Source: Lachnospiraceae bacterium
GTDB taxonomy: Bacteria; Bacillota; Clostridia; Lachnospirales; Lachnospiraceae
Length of the DNA: 64,000 nt
NCBI GenBank assembly: GCA_030531435.1
Contig: JAUNNN010000001.1
Coordinates: 97,461 to 161,460, forward strand
Direction: 5' to 3'
Shown here one piece after another: positions 48,839-57,502 of the stretch. The translations under genes were made by a program, and so were the position numbers. Numbering within the stretch: the stretch's first letter is position 1; each line of letters starts with the position of its first letter. The notes beneath the pieces are model-generated. The model had not been told where the DNA came from. It searched no databases and saw only the letters and a list, made by a program, of their open reading frames with translations.

Positions 48839-48889
48839 ACCTCCTTAAAAAACGGTTTTTTATTATTTCATACCATTTTCTAAGGAGGT
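48839..48889 (-). promoter_or_regulatory. hairpin that buries the ribosome binding site of the PTPS-like gene
   Basis: Two 18-nt arms (48839-48856 and 48872-48889) pair over their full length on the minus-strand RNA, including two G-U pairs that would be mismatches on the plus strand. The 3' arm holds AAGGAGG, 8 nt before the ATG at 48832, and the 5' arm is its complement. No T-run follows, so it is a translation control rather than a terminator. Confidence 0.75.
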
Positions 48890-48946
48890 TAAAGTCATGT
48901 TTATATCCGAAAAACAGTTCTATTCATTATAAAAAAGAATACTATT

Positions 48947-49438
48947 TTAAACATCTGCTCCGCCACGTATTGGATTTACCTTTGCAGATAATTCTATAAC
49001 AGTCAATTTAGCTACAGCTGTTCGCTTAACAGTATCTTTGTTGTATTTGAAATTCTTTGTTTCCTCATGTCTTGCCATAATAACATTATCTATTGCTGAC
49101 TGTCTGTCATCACCATCTAGGAATTCAACCTTGCACTTACCCATAACAGACTTATAACGCATTGTAACGTCTCCAGCTTCATGCATACAGTCCATTTCTA
49201 ATGGAATGTCCATTTCAAATGAACAGAATGGATTCTTAGTCAGCATTTCATATTTTCTTCCTGCCATTGCCCCATGGATATAAAAGCAAATTTCATCTCC
49301 ATTCACAGTATAGGCAAAATTCAATGGAACAATATATGGGAAATCTCCATCTGCTAATCCAATTCTAATAGTTTCACACTCATCAATAATACCAACAATT
49401 GTGCTTAAATCCGTTACTTCTCTATCTTTTCTGCGCAT
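48947..49438 (-). CDS. pyridoxamine 5'-phosphate oxidase-family (NimA-like) flavin-binding protein
   Basis: 163 residues of the split-barrel FMN-binding fold: MRRKDREVTD start, IGLADGDFPYIVPLNFAY and FYIHGAMAGRKYEML are typical of NimA-like proteins found widely in anaerobes. Such proteins reduce nitro groups or bind heme/flavin. Role unknown here. Single gene with about 110 bp to its downstream neighbour. Confidence 0.9.
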   Translation of the reverse strand: MRRKDREVTDLSTIVGIIDECETIRIGLADGDFPYIVPLNFAYTVNGDEICFYIHGAMAGRKYEMLTKNPFCSFEMDIPLEMDCMHEAGDVTMRYKSVMGKCKVEFLDGDDRQSAIDNVIMARHEETKNFKYNKDTVKRTAVAKLTVIELSAKVNPIRGGADV

Positions 49439-49564
49439 ATTATCATGCCTCCAATCAAATGTTTTATATCATAATGTAATAATACTGTTTTCATACAAAT
49501 TTGTCATTGTTGATGTTTACAATATTTATTGTCAAAACTTGTGTAATGTAAATCCACTATTAAA

Positions 49565-50491
49565 TTAATGTACCAACTTAAACACCGCTGTATTGGCATA
49601 TGTAAGTGGGTCTGTATGCATAAAGAAAATCTTTGAATCTATTGGTGCATACAAAGTTTCCATTATTTCACCATCATATGGATGAACAATGTTCGCTAAT
49701 GGAGTACCCTCTTTTACTTCTTCTCCTACTTTCACTAATGACTCGAATAGACCTGATTTTGCTGTACGTACAGAAGTCATATCAGTATCATTTATTACAA
49801 TCGACTGCTTTTTGCTTACATCATGCTGATACTTGACTATTCCAAGTGCGGACAAGAATTTCATAATACTAAGTACTGACTGACCTGCTGCTCCTCTATC
49901 AATTCTAGTAGTTGTTGTTGTATAAAAACTAAATGCCTGAGTTTCCCACACTTGCCAGTTATAATTTAATGTCGCTGTATCATATGGTCTTACTTTTCTC
50001 TTAACAACATATGGAAGTTCAAATTTCAAAGCATCTTCCACAGTGCTATAGCCTTCATCCATCATCCTTATATGTGGCACAAATTCTCCTGGCATATAAA
50101 AAGAAGTGAACTGAATACCGTATTTGTAATCCATTATTTCTTTAAATACACCATCCGCTATTCTCTGTGTTGTTTCACCCAAATCATAGCCCGGAAACAT
50201 TCTATTTATATCAGTATTATCAATAGGCCAAAATCTCTTTTGAATATTAATTGAATATGGATTACAGCTAGGAATAATAAGTATCTTGTGATTTGGTGCA
50301 ATTCGTCCATCAAGCTCTAATTGCTTAAATTTTTTAATTAACTGCGAACAGCAATATAACTGCTGCACTTCATTTCCACGCATAGTTCCAACAATGCAGA
50401 CACTTTTCTTGCCCTTACCAAACTCATAGCCTGTTACTCTAAAGTTATCTCTATATAAACCTTTTATCTCATAGATGACTTTCTTTTTCAT
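49565..50491 (-). CDS. M14 AstE/AspA-like deacylase paralogue with degenerate metal site
   Basis: 308 residues, homologous to the next gene upstream: NTDINRMFPG matches DLDMNRLFPG and both end with the same lipoyl-like beta domain. But the zinc motif xHGDE is MRGNE here, the second His (DIH) is replaced (GIQFTS) and the catalytic Glu region differs. It is therefore probably inactive and may be a regulatory or structural partner of the intact enzyme. Overlaps the upstream gene by 4 nt; last gene of the ATP-grasp operon. Confidence 0.8.
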   Translation of the reverse strand: MKKKVIYEIKGLYRDNFRVTGYEFGKGKKSVCIVGTMRGNEVQQLYCCSQLIKKFKQLELDGRIAPNHKILIIPSCNPYSINIQKRFWPIDNTDINRMFPGYDLGETTQRIADGVFKEIMDYKYGIQFTSFYMPGEFVPHIRMMDEGYSTVEDALKFELPYVVKRKVRPYDTATLNYNWQVWETQAFSFYTTTTTRIDRGAAGQSVLSIMKFLSALGIVKYQHDVSKKQSIVINDTDMTSVRTAKSGLFESLVKVGEEVKEGTPLANIVHPYDGEIMETLYAPIDSKIFFMHTDPLTYANTAVFKLVH

Positions 50492-51435
50492 GATTCATAA
50501 GCCTCCTTGCGAAGTAGTCTTCCAACCAAAGAACCTTCATCTACGATTGGATATTCTCTAATAGTAAATAAAATACCATCAACTGGTGATTTAACCTCAT
50601 CCAATACCTTTCCGCTCAAAGGATCAATTATAAGTCCAATAAGTTCATCCTTTTTTAATTTTTCCCAATGACGTACCTTTTGAATAAATAATCCACCTAC
50701 GCTTGCGTTTAAATAACTAACATCATATGGATCTTTAGATATAATAGGATTTCTTGATGGAGTCACTTCACCATCCCATATCCCAAGTTTTTTCATAAGA
50801 TTGAAAATACCGTCTGTAAGCTGGTCACCATATTCTTTAGTAATACGCATGCCCACACCCATTTCTACAACAAGACATGGTGTTCCTGTATCATTCAAGC
50901 TATATGCAAATGTGGATTCAAGTACTGTACTTGCTCCATGCACCCAAACAAAATCAACATTTGATTCTTTTGCAAAAGGAACCAGTACTTCCTCGTGCAA
51001 CTCATTTATTCTTATTTGAGGGATTTCAGTGAGATAAATATTACTTGCATGTATATCTACAACAAGATCTGAACCTGATACATCCTTCACTATTTCAGCA
51101 GCAAGATATTCTGTCATATTTCCATCTATATTTCCTGGAAACAATCGATTCATGTCCAAGTCAAAGGCAGGAATACCTCTTGTAATTGAATCAATTCCAA
51201 GAGAGTTCATAGCAGGATAAATATCAACAATTCCTTTTAACTTATCTATATTTTCTTCAATACGTCTTGCCACTTCAAAACATACATACTGTCCTTCAAG
51301 TTCATCACCATGAATTCCTGTGACAATACTAATTCTTTTCATTCCTTTAGTTTTACCTGCAGGCTGCAATCGTCTTTTCTTTATTGCTAATGTTTCATCA
51401 ACTGGTAAAGCAACTGATGCCACTGTTTTAATCAT
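50488..51435 (-). CDS. M14 succinylglutamate desuccinylase/aspartoacylase-family deacylase
   Basis: 315 residues: zinc ligands in GIHGDELEG and VVDIHASN are intact, NRLFPG follows the Asp loop, and VEMGVGM gives the catalytic Glu. A C-terminal domain beginning near 225 is lipoyl-like. It would hydrolyse an N-acyl amino acid or peptide. Overlaps the transglutaminase gene by 4 nt. Co-operon with ATP-grasp and alpha-E proteins suggests it trims or unloads the product of that pathway. Confidence 0.88.
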   Translation of the reverse strand: MIKTVASVALPVDETLAIKKRRLQPAGKTKGMKRISIVTGIHGDELEGQYVCFEVARRIEENIDKLKGIVDIYPAMNSLGIDSITRGIPAFDLDMNRLFPGNIDGNMTEYLAAEIVKDVSGSDLVVDIHASNIYLTEIPQIRINELHEEVLVPFAKESNVDFVWVHGASTVLESTFAYSLNDTGTPCLVVEMGVGMRITKEYGDQLTDGIFNLMKKLGIWDGEVTPSRNPIISKDPYDVSYLNASVGGLFIQKVRHWEKLKKDELIGLIIDPLSGKVLDEVKSPVDGILFTIREYPIVDEGSLVGRLLRKEAYES

Positions 51436-52223
51436 TTCTTTATCTCCTCGACCTTAACTGTGATTTTCTGCGTGTGGAATCCTCCTCCATGCATAATTCC
51501 TCTGTTTATCATGCAGTCTTTAGCATCCCTTCCGACACCAATTTTGATGTGATCAGTTGTCACAGAAGTATTATTAGTTGGATCTAGTCCATACCAATAT
51601 CCATTATGTAAAATTTCAACCCATGCATGACTAGCTCCCTCTCCTATTATCAAGCCAGTAACATATCTTGCAGGTATTTTGGCTAAATGTAATAAGGATA
51701 TAAATATATGTGCATAATCCTGACAAACTCCCTGACCTAAAGAAAAAGCTTCTTCTGCTGTAGTCTCTGTAGTCGTTACAAGCTGCTTGTATGAGAAATC
51801 CTTATGTAGTTTATTCATAATACTCAAGCTAGTCTCATATGCATCATCTGACCTTACTTCACTGGCAATTTTTTCATAATACTTCTTAATATTTTCACCA
51901 GCTTTATTTAATCCATACGGATGCTTAAATATCATAGATGCACTTTCATTCTCTTTTTCTTCATACATCTCAATTCCAGTTAATGCTTCTCCAGATATTT
52001 GAAACGAAAAAGAAGTATGTTCTGCGTTAGATCCATATATCTGGCTATTTCCTAGTCCATCAGTTCCTATGGAGTAATCTGAGCTTGGAAATAAATTTAT
52101 TTTTATATTTTCTATTTTTTGTCTTGATGTATTTTGAGGAATGCATTTTATCGTATAGTTACATTTTGAAACTGGTACAGAATAATCAATTTGCATATAG
52201 TAATCAAATAACAGACTCTTCAT
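51432..52223 (-). CDS. transglutaminase-like protein of the ATP-grasp cluster
   Basis: 263 residues from the ATG at 52223 (a TTG two codons up is less likely). Two domains: an N-terminal beta-rich domain and a transglutaminase-like papain fold with catalytic Cys in GQGVCQDYAH, His in ASHAWVEI and Asp in GLDPTNN. Genes of this type sit with circularly permuted ATP-grasp and alpha-E genes in many bacteria, where they are predicted to act as amidases or peptide cross-linkers. Function here is inferred from that association. Confidence 0.92.
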   Translation of the reverse strand: MKSLLFDYYMQIDYSVPVSKCNYTIKCIPQNTSRQKIENIKINLFPSSDYSIGTDGLGNSQIYGSNAEHTSFSFQISGEALTGIEMYEEKENESASMIFKHPYGLNKAGENIKKYYEKIASEVRSDDAYETSLSIMNKLHKDFSYKQLVTTTETTAEEAFSLGQGVCQDYAHIFISLLHLAKIPARYVTGLIIGEGASHAWVEILHNGYWYGLDPTNNTSVTTDHIKIGVGRDAKDCMINRGIMHGGGFHTQKITVKVEEIKK

Positions 52224-52245
52224 AATCAATTCCCTACTATCATTA

Positions 52246-52908
52246 TCAAAAAATTGATTCCACTTCGTTTATCAGTTTGTAATAATCAACCGTATCTGCC
52301 AAAATCAAATCCTTAATTGATACAAGCTTCTGCCTGTCATAATTAAGACCACTTTTTTCTACTCGTGGAATCATTCTGTCTATTTCACGCATCAACTGCT
52401 TCTTGCTAGAGCCAAGTCTTGCAAAGATATCTATTCTCTCTATTCTTTTTCCAGCTTTGATAATATTTCGTATGTTCTCACTATCAATCTGGTCATCAAC
52501 TGTTCCATAGAAAGCTAGCAGATTATCATTTACCTTTTGAAGTTCTATAACTGGAGCTTTACTTTTTGCAGCCTTATTCATTTCGTATATAGCAAGCTGT
52601 ATAAATGAAAGTGTTTCTGAACCAATGCTTTCTCTTAATACAATTGCATTATCATATGCCCTGTTAAGATTACTAATAATAGAATCTGGATTTGATGGAT
52701 CAAATGGATATTTTTTTATAAAGTCAGATTTACTTTCATATACATTTGGAATATCAATACTTCTACAAAATTCAGCATAACTATCTGCAATTCCATCGAT
52801 TAATTCATCAAAACTTTTTTCAAATATATTTAATGTTGTATATACACGTTCTGTGTAACGACCTAACCAATATAGTCTGTCTGCCTGTTCTACTGAGATA
52901 ATACCCAT
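52246..52908 (-). CDS. alpha-E domain protein (DUF403)
   Basis: 220 residues, almost all helix; MGIISVEQADRLYWLGRYTERVYT is the standard start of the family. It is found next to circularly permuted ATP-grasp proteins and probably binds or scaffolds the enzyme or its product. Overlaps the ATP-grasp gene by 19 nt. Shorter than most relatives (about 300 residues), so may be a compact form. Confidence 0.92.
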   Translation of the reverse strand: MGIISVEQADRLYWLGRYTERVYTTLNIFEKSFDELIDGIADSYAEFCRSIDIPNVYESKSDFIKKYPFDPSNPDSIISNLNRAYDNAIVLRESIGSETLSFIQLAIYEMNKAAKSKAPVIELQKVNDNLLAFYGTVDDQIDSENIRNIIKAGKRIERIDIFARLGSSKKQLMREIDRMIPRVEKSGLNYDRQKLVSIKDLILADTVDYYKLINEVESIF

Positions 52909-54209
52909 GTGTCTTTAAAACCTCCTCCTTGTGATGAATTGACAATAAATGAATCTGGATTTCTTGAAAATCTTGTAAGTCCACTTTTCCAAACAAGCGG
53001 CTCATCTGCCATTAATACAAACGCTCTCAGATCTGCTTTTCGTGGAATTTTCTCTCCATCCTCCAATATGTCAATATCCTGAAAATCTATTACTTCCTGT
53101 GCAATAAATCTTCTAGGTTCCTTCTTTAACAATTCAATAAACTGCTTTTTCTGCTCCTTTGTCATTGTGTTGCCAAATACAACTCCATATCCACCAGCTT
53201 CTGCGACATCCTTTAGTACCAGGTCGTCAAAGTGTTCAAGAACATATGTCATATCCTCATCATAGAATGGAAGATATGTAGGAGCATTGCTTAATATTGG
53301 TTCTTCACCAAGATAATACTTAATCATCTTTGGAACGAAATAATATATTCCTTTATCATCAGCCACACCATTACCTGGTGCATTTAATAGAGCAACATTT
53401 CCCTTTTTGAATACGTCATAAATATGATGTATACCAATAAGTGATTCAGGATTAAAATTCATTGGATCCAAATATTCATCCGATATTCTTCTATACACAA
53501 CTCCAACTCTTTCATGTTTTCCATCAGCTGTTATAAAATACAGCTTGTCATCTTTTACTGTCAGTTCGGAACCATTAACCAAATGTGCACCTGTCTGCTC
53601 GGCTAGATAGCTGTGTTCAAAATATGCTGCATTAAATCTTCCCGGAGTAAGGATTACCGTATGACCACCAACATTAACATTATCCATTGTTCTTCTTAAG
53701 AGCTCTGCATAGTTTCTGTTATCTTCAATTTTCAGATCTTCAAATGTATCTGGTGATGAACGTCTACACAATCCTCTTGCAATCATAGGATAAGATGCTC
53801 CTGATGGTACTCTTAGATTATCTTCAAGAATGTACCAGGTACCATTTTTACCTTTAACGAGATCTATTCCTGAAATATGTGAATAAATATCTTTGATAGG
53901 AGTCACACCCTCACACTCAACCATATACCCACTAGATGCAAAGATAAAATCTTCAGGTACTACCCCATCCTTTACTATCTGTTTTTTTGAATATATGTCT
54001 TTTAGAAAAAGATTTAGAGCAACCACTCGCTGCTTTAATCCTCGTTCAAGATAATCAAACTCATCCTTCTCAATAATTCTAGGAATTGTATCAAATGGGA
54101 ATAATTGCTCTTTGAATACATTGTTCTTGTAGATACCAAACTTTACACCGTATCTTGCAAGTAATTCATTAACCGTATCTGTGTGTTCTAACAATTCCAA
54201 ATTTTCCAT
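52890..54209 (-). CDS. circularly permuted type-2 ATP-grasp protein
   Basis: 439 residues from the ATG at 54209 with GGAG just upstream. Motifs are GTWYILEDNLRVPSGASYP, NAPGNGVADDKGI, LKDVAEAGGYGV and KADLRAFVL, all characteristic of the CP_ATPgrasp_2 family. These enzymes are predicted to join amino acids by ATP-dependent amide bonds (amidoligase), making short peptides or modifying proteins. First gene of an operon with alpha-E, transglutaminase and two M14 deacylase-like genes, so a peptide-forming pathway is likely. Confidence 0.93.
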   Translation of the reverse strand: MENLELLEHTDTVNELLARYGVKFGIYKNNVFKEQLFPFDTIPRIIEKDEFDYLERGLKQRVVALNLFLKDIYSKKQIVKDGVVPEDFIFASSGYMVECEGVTPIKDIYSHISGIDLVKGKNGTWYILEDNLRVPSGASYPMIARGLCRRSSPDTFEDLKIEDNRNYAELLRRTMDNVNVGGHTVILTPGRFNAAYFEHSYLAEQTGAHLVNGSELTVKDDKLYFITADGKHERVGVVYRRISDEYLDPMNFNPESLIGIHHIYDVFKKGNVALLNAPGNGVADDKGIYYFVPKMIKYYLGEEPILSNAPTYLPFYDEDMTYVLEHFDDLVLKDVAEAGGYGVVFGNTMTKEQKKQFIELLKKEPRRFIAQEVIDFQDIDILEDGEKIPRKADLRAFVLMADEPLVWKSGLTRFSRNPDSFIVNSSQGGGFKDTWVLSQ

Positions 54210-54258
54210 TTTATGATCTCCTTTCAGTAACAAATATGTGATACATCGGGCTCGCATA

Positions 54259-54298
54259 GATAAAAGAAAACCACTCTTTGCAAGTTTTATCTTTTATC
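54259..54298 (-). promoter_or_regulatory. leader hairpin 3 of the ATP-grasp operon
   Basis: 9-bp arms gataaaaga/tcttttatc with an inner aaaac/gtttt pair. It lies between the terminator-like hairpins and the ATP-grasp gene and contains the sequence GCAAAGAG, which also occurs in hairpin 1, so alternative pairing is possible. Confidence 0.5.
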
Positions 54299-54311
54299 AT
54301 GAATTAAAAAA

Positions 54312-54337
54312 GGCGCAGGGCAAAATTGCCAAGCGCC
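54312..54337 (-). terminator. terminator-like hairpin 2 in the ATP-grasp leader
   Basis: Two nested stems (ggcgc/gcgcc and ggcaa/ttgcc) form a strong hairpin. On the minus strand it is followed by TTTTTT. Confidence 0.85.
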
Positions 54338-54356
54338 ATTGCTTACATTTATTAAA

Positions 54357-54393
54357 AAAAAGAGATCCAACTATACAAATAGTGAACCTCTTT
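54357..54393 (-). terminator. terminator-like hairpin 1 in the ATP-grasp leader
   Basis: Stems aaagag/ctcttt (outer) and actat/atagt (inner), followed on the minus strand by a run of Ts. It begins only a few bases after the predicted start of transcription. Confidence 0.75.
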
Positions 54394-54405
54394 GCTCTCA
54401 GTTAG

Positions 54406-54435
54406 ATTATATATCATATTAGTTTTAGATTTCAA
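54406..54435 (-). promoter_or_regulatory. predicted promoter of the ATP-grasp operon
   Basis: TATAAT (54406-54411) and TTGAAA (54430-54435) on the minus strand with 18-bp spacing, about 200 bp upstream of the first gene. The intervening leader carries three hairpins. Confidence 0.6.
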
Positions 54436-54718
54436 CAACTTTTTAAATAATTTGTTCTTTTGGGATTATATGACATTACTATCTCCAAATTCTTTTAACT
54501 GGTTCATATTCTTTTCTAATAAGCTTAACAACCTTATTAGAATCACCAGGCTCTATACATATTTTCTCTCCTTAAACATATAATAAATATATGATGCTAT
54601 TGTACCTAAGCTCACTTTTGTGTGTAATCACTACTCCATCTCGACTGAAGATACTGTATTTTGTATTTTTTCAGTTCCTTTGCTTCCATATGTGGTGTGC
54701 TTTTTCCAAAAAATAAAA
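54436..54718 (-). other. intergenic region with possible coding remnants
   Basis: No convincing gene. On the minus strand a 25-codon frame (MEAKELKKYKIQYLQS start, near 54690-54613) and a 26-codon stretch ending RKEYEPVKRIWR (near 54560-54483) look like coding DNA but are short and have no proper start. They may be a decayed gene. Confidence 0.4.
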
Positions 54719-54742
54719 CGGTTATACTGAAAAATACAACCG
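54719..54742 (-). terminator. terminator of the small-enzyme operon
   Basis: 8-bp arms (one G-U pair on the minus strand), followed by TTTTATTTTTT on that strand, 17 nt past the stop of the 67-residue gene. Confidence 0.8.
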
Positions 54743-54758
54743 CAGATAATTAAGTAGA

Positions 54759-54962
54759 CTACACTCTTTCAAATGTCACGTTTTCTTCTTTCATGGAAAT
54801 CTTCCCGACCCTATATCCATATTCTATCAATTCCTTCTTATACTTCAAAAAAGAATGATCAATCGGAACCCCCAAAATCTCTTCTATCTGGGCATATGAA
54901 AGTTTAAAATTTTCCTTCCCATTTTCTGCTATCCATTTCCAAAGTGGTTCGTATTTGCTCAT
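54759..54962 (-). CDS. small conserved-looking protein of unknown function (67 aa)
   Basis: 67 residues from the ATG at 54962, preceded by GGAG at 7 nt; the frame can be extended to 55013 but that lies inside the upstream gene. Sequence MSKYEPLWKWIAENG then LSYAQIEEILGVPIDHS suggests a small helical domain, perhaps DNA- or nucleotide-binding. Function unknown. Last gene of its operon. Confidence 0.7.
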   Translation of the reverse strand: MSKYEPLWKWIAENGKENFKLSYAQIEEILGVPIDHSFLKYKKELIEYGYRVGKISMKEENVTFERV

Positions 54963-54978
54963 TTTATATCTCCATAAA

Positions 54979-55593
54979 TTACATTCTAAAATCCGTAGTA
55001 ATCTCTCGCACATTAAAGCTGTTCTGTAATATTAAAACCAACCTTGCATCTAAATCCGGATGGTTGTCTCTATAGTCAATCTCGCCAAGTTCCTCTCTGA
55101 CCCTAAAAGCTAACTTTTCTTCATCCAGACTAAACTGTGCATGGACATTTTCTTTATTTCCTCTGGCATCTAGTCTAATCCACATGTCAGCTTCTTCAAT
55201 ATATACCGTATTAAGGGCATGTATAATATAGCCTTCACTATCGTCCTCATCAGCTCTTGTAAGCAACTGATAGCTTATTCCTGAGGGAATACCATTTGCC
55301 CTAAGAAGTGCTGCCAGTAAACACGACTTTGTCCAGCAAATCCCTGTATTATTCTTAAGAACTTCGCTGGACTTTCGAGATACAATCGTTGCACCGATAT
55401 CCCAGGAATGTGGAATTCCATCCCGGACAAATTCATAAGCTCTTTGTATATAATCAAGAGAAGAATTCGCCGTTTCTTTTAGCTCTATTACTTTTTCTTG
55501 CACTAGCGGATGGTTATAGTCAATACAATCTGTCGAAGCAAGATATGGCTCTTTTTCTTTATATTCAAATAGAATCTTTTCCATGACTAGCAT
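54979..55593 (-). CDS. transglutaminase-like protein
   Basis: 204 residues from the ATG at 55593, one base after the stop of the tautomerase gene; an ATG at 55584 is equally possible. The papain-like triad reads NTGICWTKSCLLAALLRA (Cys), YIIHALNTVYI (His) and WIRLDARGN (Asp). It lacks a signal peptide. It is separate from the transglutaminase of the ATP-grasp operon and differs in sequence. Substrate unknown. Confidence 0.82.
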   Translation of the reverse strand: MLVMEKILFEYKEKEPYLASTDCIDYNHPLVQEKVIELKETANSSLDYIQRAYEFVRDGIPHSWDIGATIVSRKSSEVLKNNTGICWTKSCLLAALLRANGIPSGISYQLLTRADEDDSEGYIIHALNTVYIEEADMWIRLDARGNKENVHAQFSLDEEKLAFRVREELGEIDYRDNHPDLDARLVLILQNSFNVREITTDFRM

Positions 55594-55594
55594 C

Positions 55595-55954
55595 TCACCC
55601 TTTTTGGACTCCACCCATTCCCCAGTTTTCAAATGGAGGCTCATTTATAACAATAAACACATCCGTAGGAGCAATTCCAAGACTTTTCTCTAACCGTAAC
55701 GTGATTGCTTTTATTGCATCCCCCTTCTGTTGCTTTGTTCTTCCCGGAAACAAGGTCAGCTCAATAATCATAAAATTATCGGTCTTACCTGGAGCAGTTT
55801 CAAAATCATCCCTAGGTATCTCAACGATTCTCTGGAATCTGTCCCAGTCTTCGATACCAATTGACTCTATCAAACCATCATGAATACAATCAAAAACTGC
55901 TTTCTTATATTCAGGAGATTTTCCCTTTATCATATCTACTCTTACTAATGGCAT
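55595..55954 (-). CDS. tautomerase family protein
   Basis: 119 residues, a fused two-unit tautomerase fold. The Pro after the initiator Met is the expected catalytic base (MPLVRVDMIKGKS), and a second beta-alpha-beta unit begins near residue 65 (LTLFPGRTKQQK). These enzymes tautomerise or dehalogenate small acids; the substrate is not known. Upstream of the transglutaminase-like gene. Confidence 0.88.
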   Translation of the reverse strand: MPLVRVDMIKGKSPEYKKAVFDCIHDGLIESIGIEDWDRFQRIVEIPRDDFETAPGKTDNFMIIELTLFPGRTKQQKGDAIKAITLRLEKSLGIAPTDVFIVINEPPFENWGMGGVQKG

Positions 55955-55969
55955 AATCTCACCTTCTTT

Positions 55970-56461
55970 CTAAACATAAATCAGTTTCTGAAAATCTATT
56001 ATTCCCACATAATGATTATGTTTGTAAGCCAGTTCCTTATAGTCTGCACATTGACAATACCCCAGTCTTTGAAACAAACGAGTGCTGTAAACATTATCAC
56101 TACTAATGGATGCAATAATATTTCTAAAAGCTTTTTCTTTGATAGCATTTTCCAAATATTTGACCATTTCCTCACCATATTTTTTCCCAGTAAATTCAGG
56201 TTTAATATAGAGTCCTATTTCTACAGTTTCTGCGTATGCAAGATTACTTCTATATGGAATATAAAAGCAAAATCCTATCATTCTATCATCGATTTTGCAT
56301 ATATATGTTTCGTATTTTGAACTATCAATTTTAATTCGATTCAAAAATTCATCAAGGGATATTTCTGCCAGATCAAAAGTTGCTGTACTATTTTTAATGT
56401 AGTAATTGTACAAATCTAGCATCTCATCAACGTCTTCTTGTCTTGCCTTAGTGATATTCAT
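55970..56461 (-). CDS. GNAT family N-acetyltransferase
   Basis: 163 residues of the phosphinothricin-acetyltransferase-like group: MNITKARQEDVDEMLDLYNYYI start and the acetyl-CoA loop region EFTGKKYGEEMVKYLE near 95-110. It transfers acetyl to an amine of unknown identity. Starts inside the end of the CDP-alcohol transferase gene (14-nt overlap). Confidence 0.88.
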   Translation of the reverse strand: MNITKARQEDVDEMLDLYNYYIKNSTATFDLAEISLDEFLNRIKIDSSKYETYICKIDDRMIGFCFYIPYRSNLAYAETVEIGLYIKPEFTGKKYGEEMVKYLENAIKEKAFRNIIASISSDNVYSTRLFQRLGYCQCADYKELAYKHNHYVGIIDFQKLIYV

Positions 56462-56951
56462 ACCTAATCATACTCCTAATAAAATGCCCTTCTTGCACCG
56501 CTGCAAAAGTTGCCAGAATGCATACTAAAACAGCTGTATACTTAATATCCACAAACGGTAATGTTAGTGGCAGTAGAAACAACGCTATCCCGGTAATCTT
56601 ATTCGCTAATGAATGGACCGCAACAAATCTCTTTTGAACCACAAACCCCGATATAATATTAATCACCTTAACCACCGCAATAATACCAGTCCAGATCCAA
56701 ATACCCGTAGCCAGTGCTATGGCCGGCAACAGTTTATATAATGCTGCTAGCACAAAAATAAAGTCAGCTATCGTATCAAGCTTCTCCCCAAATTCACTTT
56801 CTGTTTCAAGCCCTCGGGCTACGCTGCCATCAACCATATCAGTAATACCGGCCAGCAAATAGCAGGCATAGAATACTGGTGAAAAAGCAGGAAAAAATAA
56901 CATTATGAAACTAAAAACAATGCGTAAGCTTGTAACAAAATTTGCTATCAC
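56448..56951 (-). CDS. CDP-alcohol phosphatidyltransferase family protein
   Basis: 167 residues, mostly membrane-embedded with about five helices. The family motif DGxxARx8Gx3Dx3D is complete: VDGSVARGLETESEFGEKLDTIAD. It joins a CDP-linked diacylglycerol or similar donor to an alcohol. GTG start overlapping the upstream flavodoxin stop by 4 nt. The acceptor is unknown. Confidence 0.92.
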   Translation of the reverse strand: MIANFVTSLRIVFSFIMLFFPAFSPVFYACYLLAGITDMVDGSVARGLETESEFGEKLDTIADFIFVLAALYKLLPAIALATGIWIWTGIIAVVKVINIISGFVVQKRFVAVHSLANKITGIALFLLPLTLPFVDIKYTAVLVCILATFAAVQEGHFIRSMIRYEYH

Positions 56952-57490
56952 ACCGGTGTACCAACTTCTATCAGCTCTACAATTTCATTAAGCCTACTGT
57001 AATCGACAAAATCCACTCGCTTATTATAAGTATCAATCATTGCCCTTACCTCTGCTGTCTTTTTCTCCTCTGGAAGCCCTATGGCCTTTTTATATAACAT
57101 TGCCATCATTGTTTTATGCTTAAGCCCCAGCGTTGAATAATCAATCCCTCCACGCAGGTGAACAATATGTGCCTGGTGAAATAAGCCTTTAGATAACTGC
57201 TTCTCCATGCCACATTTGATGGTATTTGTATTCTCGCCATCTGTAGGATCTGCAAGTCCAACCGTTGCAATGATTATGTTCTTGTCCTCCACTAATGACA
57301 ACTTAGACAAAGTTTTCTTCATGCCCATAACTCCACCAGCATATAGAGCACCAAAATAAATAATCGTATCATAAATATTGATGTCAGAAATATCTTCATA
57401 ATTCTTTACTTCTATCCCTGTTCGATTACCTAATTCATCAGCGTATTTCTTTGTGGTTCCGTACTGTGAACCATATATTATTACTTTCAT
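56948..57490 (-). CDS. flavodoxin-domain protein
   Basis: 180 residues with a flavodoxin start (MKVIIYGSQYGTTKKYADEL) that binds the FMN phosphate, followed by YFGALYAGGVMGMKK and VGLADPTDGENT. It resembles HemG-like or other short-chain flavodoxin-domain reductases. Partner enzymes are not clear. Confidence 0.88.
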   Translation of the reverse strand: MKVIIYGSQYGTTKKYADELGNRTGIEVKNYEDISDINIYDTIIYFGALYAGGVMGMKKTLSKLSLVEDKNIIIATVGLADPTDGENTNTIKCGMEKQLSKGLFHQAHIVHLRGGIDYSTLGLKHKTMMAMLYKKAIGLPEEKKTAEVRAMIDTYNKRVDFVDYSRLNEIVELIEVGTPV

Positions 57491-57502
57491 ATCTTACTTT
57501 CC

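Noticed and set aside
48839..48889. Known preQ1 riboswitch upstream of the PTPS-like gene
   Set aside because: The leader is a single long hairpin with no sign of the pseudoknot pattern or C-rich aptamer motifs known for preQ1 classes.
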